A DNA stretch of 42,706 nt from the NCBI GenBank assembly GCA_036897485.1, contig JAYMTF010000251.1, forward strand, positions 1 to 42,706, read 5' to 3'. A model generated the notes under the pieces. It had not been told where the DNA came from and made no database searches. It saw nothing but the letters and a program-made list of their open reading frames with translations. Below are positions 29,401 to 37,800 of this stretch, piece by piece; the stretch's first letter is position 1, and each line of letters starts with the position of its first letter. The position numbers and the translations under genes are program-made. Origin of the DNA: Pelargonium nanum (lineage: Eukaryota; Streptophyta; Magnoliopsida; Geraniales; Geraniaceae).

Positions 29401-32272
29401 CCGACGCCCAGAAAAAATTGAAAGATATAGCTGAGAAGTTGTTTACCAAGGGACCTCAATCACAAAAATCGAATGACATAGATCAGGTACGGATTTCCTG
29501 TTTCCTTTACCTTGAATCTACAATAACAGTGTCACAATGGCTTCAATTAGGGATCTTGTTTCTTTGGCAAAAAAGTTGAGTGCTTAATAGGTTCGAGTAC
29601 ATTACTTCATAAAAGAAAGAAAAACAAAAAGTTCCATTTTCTCTATTATCATGATTTTTTCCGTTATTAAACGTAGTACTGCAACTTATCTGTAATTTTA
29701 TGAGCTTTGCTTCATTTTTCAGTTTTTTATTTATTTGTGGAAAATGTCATAATAGTGTCAATTTAAAAAAAAAAATTCTTCCATGATATTATTGCAGTTT
29801 TTTTTCCAGGGAGAAATGCTTCATCTTTACTTTTACATCCGGCTTTTGTTCCACTGTGTAGTTTTCTTAAATTTCTTCCATGTTATTATTGCAGTTTTTT
29901 ATCAGGGAGCAACGCTTCATATCAAGCTCTTATTTCACTGTGGAGGTACACTTTCTGCTGATTAGAATTTATAATCTAGATCCCCGTCCTTTGAATGCAA
30001 ATCGTAAATGTCCAAGATTTCAATCATTTTCATATTGGGCTACATAAAGGCTTGGGCTTCCCACAATAAAAGTTGAACCTTATTAGTTGCCTTGCATCTT
30101 TATATGTAGCTCATTCTTTTCATGTTTATCCAATGTGTGAGATTTCATCAGCTTGCTCGTCAACCTAACTGATTGCTTATTTTCACTAGCTTATGCTGTT
30201 CACCTATTTTCAGTTCCAGGATATAATCTGCAATTGCAAGAGAAAAGGTGGAGAGTCTCGTAGATATCTGTCCCATGAGGATTGGTTTCAGACTGTTCAG
30301 TCAAAACCTGATGTTATCTCCATGTCATTCATCCCCATCGCATCATTACTGATGGGCATTCCTGGAAGTGCGATCCTTAGCCATGCCATTAATCTCTATC
30401 TGTGTCGTAAGTGTGAACCTTTATCTTATTTGTGCATTTACTGTTCTGCTCAAAACTTCAGATACTCTCTGAAAATTCCCAAGATTAGTGATGTTAATGG
30501 CTAGTATATTTAGCACATATCTCACTTGTTTTATTAAGGAAAAGGTGAATAATCAGTCTTTTGGGTGTATTTCAAATGCAGATAAGCCGCCAATTGAAGA
30601 ACTTCATAATTTTTTGGATTTTCAAATACCACGGCAATGGGCTCCAATATTTGGTGAGCTTACCCTTGGTCCTGACAGAAAGATGCAAAGAAGTGCATCT
30701 TTACAGTTCAGCTTCATGGGCCCCAAGCTTTATGTCAACACAGTTCCAGTAAACTCCTGTCCTTTATAGGATACTAATTTCTATCCTACATCTTATTCTT
30801 CTCTGTGTGGGCTTACTGTTTTGCATAGTAAATCTTCACGTATCAATGGCTATTTATGACTTCATAACCAGAAGTTTCATCTTCAACTCAATGTCAATGA
30901 TGATAATCTGGTGATAGTGTGATATATTATTGAGTTGGCTGAATAGAATATCATTTCCATTAGCTGGAGTATTTCTCAAATACCAGATTTGCAAACATAT
31001 TTTGGATTAGGCAAGCTTATATAACCTCGGTCTATGTCAAATTAGGCTAAGGTAAATGGAGTTCATACAATTTATTCCTGAAGTGACCTCAGTGACTGAG
31101 TTGAGCAGTTGTACATAGAGCTGCAAAATGAGCTTCATAATGTCATACATTGCCCTGGTATATGGTGCTTCATTCTTTTATTTTTTGTTGACCTTGGAAT
31201 ACGCTTGAGAAAGCTTATTAGCAGAAGTTGCTAATGACCTAGGAATCGTTAAAGAATTGGTGCATGGAATTATTCCTTTCTGTTAGTTAATCAACTGAGC
31301 CATCTGCCATTTGGTTTATAGAAGCATCATGGTTATGTGGAAATTTTTTTGATGGTACGGTGGATAGAATGGTTCGGTACTAGTGACACATGTCGCGTTT
31401 GAACCAATTTTAGCCATCACTTATCAGCTTCTATATGCAGAATAAGCATAAAGTTCAATATATGCTAAAAGATGCATGAGCATAAGTTAATTTGTGTTTG
31501 TATATTATTGATGGTTTAGTTGCATTTACATTTGTATGAAATATCAGCAACTTATTTTTTTCTTTGAGTATTTATTTAACAATGAAAATTATGACAGGTT
31601 GATGTGGGTAAGAGGCCAGTAACTGGCCTTCGACTATATTTGGAAGGGAAGAGAAGTAATTGCTTGGCTATTCACTTACAACACCTTTCCGCGCAGCCAA
31701 AGATGTTCCAACTTGAGGATGAACCAACTCCAAATATCAACTTTTCCCATTCCTTTGATCCAAAGTACTATGAGGCAGTTCAGTGGAAGATCTTCTCTCA
31801 AGTCTGCACAGCCCCAATAGAATCTGATGATGATCTTGACATTGTCACCGGAGCTCACTTTGAAGTTGCAGATTCCGACCTTGGTAAAGTTTTGCTCTTA
31901 CGGCTTCATTTCTCCAAAGTTATCAGTGCAATGGCTGTGAGATTTCCTGAATGGGATGGCTCCCCTGGTTTGGCCCAGAAATCTGGAATTATCTCAACCT
32001 TGATCACCAGCACTCAATTATCAGATACTCAAAAACCGGCACTAATGCGAAGTGATGCGTACTCGAACTCTGGTGTGTTTCCTGGGGGCCCTCCTGTGCC
32101 ATCCCAGACACCAAAACCCTTGAAGTTCGTTGATACAACAGAGCTTACCAGAGGACCACGACACTCGCCTGGGTATTGGGTTGTGTCCGGTGCAAGGCTT
32201 GTTGTTGAAAAAGGTAAAATCTGTATTCGGGTCAAGTATTCTCTCTTAACTGCGATCTTACCCGACGAATAG
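26488..32272 (+). CDS. MACPF protein, NSL1/CAD1-like (gene A), 6 exons
   Basis: A membrane-attack-complex/perforin-domain protein; plant relatives NSL1 and CAD1 restrain salicylate-linked cell death. Exons: 26488-26790, 27438-27676, 29300-29486, 30214-30406, 30582-30748, 31598-32272. All are GT-AG with continuous frame, 587 residues, the normal family length. The N-terminus (AAVLSIGLGYDI) matches the plant family. The MACPF signature is YGTHIIVGVKMGG (about 186-198). The plant C-terminal part carries KPPIEELHNFL, GPKLYVNTVPV, and ends in SPGYWVV and VKYSLLTAILPDE. There is no signal peptide. In-frame ATGs at 26461 and 26467 could extend it by 7-9 residues, but MAATP is the start shared with genes B and C. 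Intron 1 has a Stowaway-like MITE and intron 2 a 1.16-kb insertion; neither touches an exon. Confidence 0.93.
27135..27335. mobile_element. Stowaway-like MITE in gene A intron 1
   Basis: The left end reads TACTCCCTCCGCCCCCAAAA and the right end CATTTTGGAAAGGATAGAGT, roughly inverted copies of the Stowaway terminus, about 200 bases apart. The TA before the left end suits the TA target of Tc1/mariner-like MITEs. The corresponding intron of gene C lacks it. Confidence 0.65.
27717..27747. repeat. 31-base perfect alternating purine-pyrimidine tract
   Basis: From 27717 the bases alternate pyrimidine and purine without a break through CGCGCACGCGCGCATGCA and a CACACATATATAT run. Such tracts are the classic Z-DNA-forming pattern. 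It ends five bases before the target duplication of the insertion at 27767. Confidence 0.85.
27767..28924 (-). mobile_element. 1.16-kb retroelement-like insertion in gene A intron 2
   Basis: The insert is flanked by a perfect 15-base direct repeat, TGGTTAAACAAGCAT, at 27752-27766 and 28925-28939. Just inside the left repeat is a T-rich stretch (TTTTATTTATC), the complement of an A-rich tail. That arrangement suits target-primed insertion of a LINE-like element on the minus strand. The interior is GC-richer, with a tandem motif GCCGGAGGATCG/GACTGTGAGGTGGTGA repeated near 28045-28120 and a pyrimidine-rich 5'-leader-like end (minus strand, about 28840-28920). No reverse transcriptase or endonuclease was recognised, so it is non-autonomous or internally deleted. 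Confidence 0.65.
29783..29965 (+). repeat. tandem duplication in gene A intron 3
   Basis: Two copies of about 90 bases lie back to back. Each starts near ATTATTGCAGTTTTTT, goes through CAGGGAG-AA-GCTTCAT and ends TTCCACTGTG or TTTCACTGTGGAGG. Gene C intron 3 has one copy at about 39720-39805, so gene A gained a copy. Confidence 0.65.
30035..30118. mobile_element. small MITE in gene A intron 3
   Basis: Related to the foldback MITE at 11291-11381: GGGCTACATAAAGGCTTGGG near the left, CTTTATATGTAGCTCATTCT near the right, then TCCAATGTGTGAG. The ends are roughly inverted. Confidence 0.5.
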
Positions 32273-33339
32273 GCTCTGACACAGTTCTGAGTAGCATATT
32301 ATTTCAAGGTTGGTTTATGAAGAAAGGGAAGAGAGAAGATAAAAGATATAGGTAAGAGCTAGGAAAGCAATTGGTTTGTGTAAGAAGATTGAAGTAAGTT
32401 CGATGTGCATGAATTCATCATTCGTCGTTTCAAAACACAATTTTTGCTTTAGTCCTATAGATCATTCATGACTTGACACACAATTACGAATACACTACAT
32501 AAATGTTAGGGAACACCTTGGTGCACAAAGAACACCGGATGAGTTACCATTCCATTTAAATATTTTCATAGTCTGCCTGATCGTCAGTTGTTGGAAAATG
32601 ATCGAAAGACTCTCGCTACCTTCCTTCTGCCCTATACAAGGAAAGAAGGGCAGTGAAGCCCCTCTAATGCTAAACTTGGATAAATAAGCGGGAAATTGCG
32701 TTGTAAGGACTGAGTAATGACTTTCATCCATCTTTTGCGTGTTGAGGAGGCAGTTGTTTTATGGAGAGCATAAGGAGGAATCTAGAAGAGGGCACGTGGT
32801 GTCGGTTGTCAGGGAGGGGTAATTATTCTTAAATAACAGGGTAGTCAATTTAACTCATGGGAAATAGACAGAAAAAGTGATGTCACAAGTTACGAAAAAA
32901 AGTTTAAGGTAGTCAGTTGCAAAAAGTATGTAGTCATATGTAATTATTCCTAAATATGTGTCCGTTCATATATGAACGGACACATATACTCTCTTTTTTA
33001 ACGACACACATACTCTTAACAGTATGTATTTGAGATGATAAGATATTTATTGATGTAAAAATTTATTTATTAATATTATACTAAACTCACAAACAATTGT
33101 CGATGGACTTCCTTACGTAAAAATCAAATTACTAAATAATATTTTTCTCCATCTCAAAAGAACCGATTAAACTGTATATTTGCATAAGCTCGCAAAATTT
33201 CAACCCGCAACAATCTAAATAGACTGTCTACTTCCATAAACGGCCGGGTAACCCGCCCACATATGACCCGGTAGCCGTGGGAACACAAATGAATTTGTAT
33301 TAAATAAAAAAAAAGTTGACAGTTGAAAAGTCCCGTGGG
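32273..33339. other. intergenic DNA between MACPF genes A and B
   Basis: The first part is probably the 3' untranslated region of gene A. A 78-codon minus-strand frame at 32495-32731 has no recognisable domain and I do not call it. The notable item is the perfect palindrome at 32954-32987. The rest is AT-rich. Confidence 0.4.
32954..32987. repeat. perfect 34-base palindrome
   Basis: The sequence ATATGTGTCCGTTCATA is followed directly by its exact reverse complement, with no spacer, so the DNA could extrude as a 17-base-pair cruciform. It is in intergenic sequence, and no terminator role is expected in a plant nuclear genome. It may be a fused transposon end. Confidence 0.9.
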
Positions 33340-33360
33340 TTGACAGTTGACAGTTGACAG
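33340..33360 (+). repeat. triple TTGACAG repeat upstream of gene B
   Basis: Three consecutive TTGACAG units lie where genes A and C each have a single W-box (TTGACT or TTGACC). The expanded units have an A after TTGAC and so are not strict W-boxes. Confidence 0.6.
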
Positions 33361-33479
33361 GCACGTTCATCTCATCTTCTTCCTCTGTCCCCTCCTTCTC
33401 ACTCTCTGTCCTCTTCTGCACCACCATCTCTTTCATATACTCCACTCCTTCGCATAATGTGTGCCTTAGAAACTCAGAA

Positions 33480-33788
33480 ATGGCTGCTACACCAAGCTCT
33501 TCTGCTGCAGAGGAAGCCGCCACTTCTGCTATAAGCTCCATTGGCCTCGGTTTCAACCTCGTTGCCGACGATTTGCGTCTCAATTGCTGCAAAAAACTCC
33601 CATTCAACTCCAATTTCTCTTCTTCTGCTGCTTCCGATCTCCGTTTAATCGCCATTGATGACTCTCAGGTTCGCGACCTCCTCGTCCCCGGTGCCGCTTC
33701 TGTTCTCATACCTAACGTTCCTAAGTCCATCGGTTGCCTAGAAGGCGAGCTCACGCGCTTCGGCACCAACGTTTTCTCATTTCAGCAG
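33480..33788 (+). pseudogene. MACPF gene B, exon 1 (intact) of a broken gene
   Basis: This exon is open from MAATPSSSAAEEA to FSFQQ with a GT donor, 103 codons, parallel to exon 1 of genes A (101) and C (107). No exon 2 follows: the MSE-FNQE exon present in A and C is absent from the whole interval to 34270. A transcript starting here could make only a truncated product. Confidence 0.85.
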
Positions 33789-33939
33789 GTTTTCTCGCGA
33801 TTCTTTCTTCTACATTTTTGTTTTTGTTTTCTGCTAGTGTTTTTTGTTTTTATATTTCTATATGCTCTCTCAGGTTTTCATCTAGTTGTTAAAATGTTAC
33901 AAGAAATGGAATTAACTTCATATATATATATAGAATAAG

Positions 33940-34066
33940 TAATTTAATTTTCTCGGAAGCGTTAGAGAAAGACCTGCTGAAACGAGTAAAATGGAATAGT
34001 AAAATGGAAATATGTCACAGCTAAATAGTTGTGACATATTTCCGAGAAAATTAAATTATTGTAAAA
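33940..34066. repeat. nested inverted repeats at the gene B inversion breakpoint
   Basis: TAATTTAATTTTCTCGGA near 33942 pairs with TCCGAGAAAATTAAATTA near 34043-34060. Inside lies a second hairpin, GGAAATATGTCACA with TGTGACATATTTCC around a ten-base loop (about 34006-34043). The right arm abuts the start of the inverted segment. Confidence 0.8.
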
Positions 34067-34277
34067 TGAAGCAAAGCTCTTAAAATTACAGAGAAATTGC
34101 AGTGCTACATTTCAAACTGGAGAAAGAGCATGATTATACAGAAAAATGAAAATGAAGCTCAATCATTGAAAAACTGCGACTTTTCAGTCCATTAAATATT
34201 TTGTACTAGAAATCAAGATCCCCTTTTCAACCACTAGAACAATGTTATTGTAGATTAATGGAATAGGACATCCAAAC

Positions 34278-34464
34278 CTTATCCTCGTCATTCAATTTTT
34301 GTGATCCAGGTCCCTTGGTAAACAACTTGTCGGCCATGTCCTTCAATTTTTTCTCAACATCAGCAGGTTGAAGTGGTGATGATTGTTGCTGCTTCATATA
34401 AATTACATCCTTTCCCCCCATCTTAACACCTCTAATAATATGGGTTCCATAAATCTCAATAAAC
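34278..34464 (-). pseudogene. MACPF gene B, exon 3, inverted
   Basis: Read on the minus strand this is a full-length exon 3 of 187 bases, the same length as in genes A and C. It has a TTTCAG acceptor and a GTTTGG donor, encodes the MACPF signature YGTHIIRGVKMGG and stays open to the end (...NDEDK). It is the wrong way round relative to exons 1, 5 and 6 of gene B. Intron sequence on both sides came with it: intron 3 down to about 34066 and intron 2 up to about 34690. A transcript of gene B cannot use it. Confidence 0.9.
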
Positions 34465-34773
34465 CTGAAATTAACAACAAAATTTGATCATGTAACAATT
34501 ATAATATATATACGTACAATAAGCTTACAATAAAATAAATGGGACATATAGCAATGCAATTTAAAACTAGTTTTCCATCTAAAACAATTATTTATAAACC
34601 ATATAGCAATGCAATTTACAACTAGCTCACAAAATGTTGCTTCATCATGTGGCTTATTACAAAGTTTGAACTTTAATTCATTACATTCGTGATGTGCCTA
34701 TTGACCCCGTCAACCTTACACAAATAGTCAAACCTGCCTGCATGTTAGGGTAATGAGCCCAAATCCTAAGATA

Positions 34774-34809
34774 GATTCATTTGCCATGCCATTGATCTCT
34801 ATCTACGTT
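34774..34809 (+). pseudogene. MACPF gene B, exon 4 stub
   Basis: Only the last 36 or so bases of exon 4 remain (...GCCATGCCATTGATCTCTAT), in forward orientation with the GTAAGC donor. The other 157 or so bases were lost with the rearrangement. Confidence 0.75.
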
Positions 34810-35049
34810 GTAAGCATGAACCTATGTCTTGTTTGTGTATCTACTCTTCTTCTGTTCAAAACTTCAGATACTTCCTTAAATTCCCAAGAAAATGTAGGTG
34901 ATATTAAGACACAAAAAATTAACATGTGTTATATGAGATTATCCTCTACTGAACATATCTTTAAATTGATATATATTTAGTACATATCTCACTAGTGATA
35001 TTGGTAAAGGCTGAATTATCAATTCTTTTGGGGTGTGGTTCAAATACAG

Positions 35050-35221
35050 ATAAACCGCCAATTGAAGAACTCCATCAGTTTTTTTATTTTCAACTTCCAC
35101 AGCAATGGGCCCCACCCCAGTGTTTGGTGAGCTTCAACTTGGTCCCAACAGGAGGAAGCAAAGCTGTGCATCGTTACAGTTCAGTTTCGTGGGCCCCAAG
35201 CTTTACGTCAACACAGTTCCG
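35050..35221 (+). pseudogene. MACPF gene B, exon 5 with a 5-base insertion
   Basis: This exon is recognisable throughout, from KPPIEELHQF to GPKLYVNTVP, with both splice sites. It is 172 bases long against 167 in genes A and C. The extra five bases fall in the GGGCCCCACCCCAGTG stretch and shift the frame. Confidence 0.85.
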
Positions 35222-36130
35222 GTAACATTACTAGTCGCACACATGGACTGATCTTTTTCTATCCTACTGGCTTATCTTATTCCTCTTTTTGTGATGTGTT
35301 TACTGTTTTAGGGTAGTAAGTTTTTCCATACTGATGGCTACTTATGAGAGTTGGGTGAAATAGGATAGCCAAAATAGTGTTTAATATATTTTCCATTAGC
35401 TTGAGTATTTCTCAAATTCAGACTTAGGCAAGCTTATAACCTAGCTTTGAGTCAAACTAGGCTAAGGTAAACGGAGGTGTATACCGACTTTTTATTCTTC
35501 AATTGGCCCAATGATTGAGTTGAGATGTTCTCCACATAGAGCTGAAAATGAGCTTATAACTATCTACATTACCCCTGCATATGTTCCTCCCATCTTTTAT
35601 TGGTGACGTTGTGAATGCTTATTGGCATGATTTGCTAATGACCGTATTGAAGAATTTGGCTTATGACATTATTCAGACAGCTGTCAAACTCCTATTCCTT
35701 CTGTTAGTTAATCTGCTGAACCATCTGTCATTTGGCTTATATAGGCATCGTGTTTATGCAGAAAGAATTTTAACTCTGGATTGGTTTAGTGGAGAGATTG
35801 GTTTCGTATGAGCACATTTGGCGTTTGAGGCTATTGAGCGATCACTTAATAGCTTTTATAGTTAGAAAATGCATAAAGTTTAATGTATGAGAAAAGATAC
35901 ATGTTTCCAGTGGTCTTTTTATGCTTTTGTTACTCTTTTTGTATCTTACCGAGTTTACTGAAGACAACATGACATCTATGGATATCTGATGTTTCTTGGG
36001 TACTCTTAACAAGGGGAACACTCATCTCTAACGTTATTTTACACCAATGGTAGTCATGAACATAAGTTCATTTCTGTGGGTTTTGCAATATTAAGGCCAA
36101 TGGTAATGGTTTTGTTGCAATTACTATTCT

Positions 36131-36451
36131 GTGAGAACACCTGAATGGGATGTCTCCCCTGGCCCTAGTGTTGCCCAGAAATCTGAGTTTACCTCAAACT
36201 TGGTCTCATCTACTCATAAACAGTCTCCGATTGACTCGGCTGTGTACCCTGGGGGATCTCCTGTGCCATCCCGGGCACCTAAACTCATGAGGTTTGTTGA
36301 TACTACAGAAATTAGAAGAGGACCGCAAGACTCGCCTGGGTATTGGGTTGTCTCTGGGGCAGGGCTTGTGGTCAAGAAAGGTAAAATCTCTATCCGAGTC
36401 AAGTATTCTCTCTTATCTGTGATCTTATCCGATGAAGAGGCTTCAATATAG
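36131..36451 (+). pseudogene. MACPF gene B, 3' half of exon 6
   Basis: An open stretch from VRTPEWDVSPGP to LSDEEASI and a stop matches the last 107 or so codons of genes A and C. The first half of exon 6 (VDVGKRPVTGL through SKVISA in the intact copies) is missing, and AT-rich DNA abuts the break with no acceptor site. Confidence 0.85.
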
Positions 36452-37700
36452 TTCTAAAAAGATCCGTCCCAAAATTGAAAGAGAACACTCGTTCTGAAAC
36501 AGACATATTAGAAAAGAGGATGGCAAGTTGTTCTTGGATAAGTTCATAGAAGATTTTAAAGTAAGATCGATGTTCATGAATTCCTCAATTCATATTTGTA
36601 CTACTTTATTCATATAGGTCTTTCATGGCTTAAATAAAAAGTTGTCCTGGTTTTTGGCTTCTTGATTTGCATAGATAGATACGTATCATACTGAAACAGT
36701 TCAAATCTGGATAGAATTGCACATATGGTTTTGTGGACATTTTACTGTTTAGAGGGTAGGAAGTATCCGCCGGAATTCAATTCTTATGTATTCGAATTTA
36801 AGGTCAAGTAAGTTCTCGAACTTTCAAACAATCACCGTTCTATTAGTTCATTTACCACTCATCATTTGAATAAGCAGTTTAAGGCGTTTGATCTTTTCGA
36901 GATTTTGAGTTTGAGTCTTCATTTAGGTGTTGTTGGTATTGCCCATCAAATAAACTTTTTTTTTTTTAAAATAAGCAACTTAGTTCCTTGGACTTTGAGT
37001 TATAGGGTCAAATTAATCATCACCGTTAATTAGGGTTAATTGTTTTGAAAATGTTTCTAAGCATTGTTGTGTCATTTAAAATAGCTATTTAATTAGATAT
37101 ATATACACACACATGGCAATGACATTTTAAATTATTATTATTTTATAAATTGAAATTAAAATTCTTTATCAAGATTATATAAAAAAATATATTAAAAATT
37201 TCATACCAATTAAATTCTAATATGTGTTACATTATTTTTAACTTGTCATGTTAGCACCACATATGCATAAAAAAGTTAAATAATTTTTTATGCTTACCAC
37301 GTCAGCATTCACGTGAGCATAATTAACAGTTATCTCCAATTGATAGTAAAAATTGAATTGGTCCAAAAAGTTAAAGTAGAAGGAGTTAAATAACCTATTT
37401 TGAGGATTAAAGATTAAAACGGCTACTATTTGAAAATTGAAAGCTCAAGACCTAGTTGACATTAAATTCTATGTATTTTGATGAGTTTTATTCAAGAATA
37501 AAACAATCAGCGTCACATCAACATCACTAATAAAACAATTAATTTTAACACGACAATAATTTTGTGGACTCAAAGTATGAAAGTTCAAGAATTAAGCGAC
37601 TTTTTCACCATTAACAAAACGGTAACATATTGCAAGCCCATTGACTTTGTTTTGTTGACCTTTTATCCCTTTATAGTTGATTCACACTGTATTAGCTGTA
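36452..37700. other. intergenic DNA with a decayed foldback-type repeat
   Basis: No gene is present. From about 36790 to 37620 there are motifs like those in the foldback at 24418-26238: TAGTTCCTTGGACTTT, GGGTCAAATTAATCATC, GTTAATTAGGGTTAATTG at the left; AACAATTAATTTTAACA and GAAAGTTCAAGAATTAAG at the right, the latter two in inverted sense. This looks like an older member of the same repeat class. Confidence 0.4.
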
Positions 37701-37702
37701 AG

Positions 37703-37770
37703 CCCGTGCGTTGACCAGGCATCTTCTTCCTTCCTTCCTCTGTCTCCTACTTCAAGTTTTTGTCTGTCAT
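37703..37770 (+). promoter_or_regulatory. conserved 5' leader with W-box, MACPF gene C
   Basis: It matches the leader of gene A: CGTGCGTTGACCAGGCATCT, a CTTCC-rich run, then TTTTTGTCTGTCATGTT. W-box TTGACC is at 37711-37716. Confidence 0.45.
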
Positions 37771-37800
37771 GTTGTTGCTGCTGCTGCTGATGACTCAAAA

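Noticed and set aside
32495-32731. 78-codon minus-strand frame between MACPF A and B.
   Set aside because: No recognisable motif, no splice partner, no promoter elements.
37711-37800. A secretion-signal-like N-terminal extension of MACPF gene C.
   Set aside because: The in-frame extension has no ATG (it opens at TTG), and genes A and B do not conserve it as protein; it is conserved as leader DNA.
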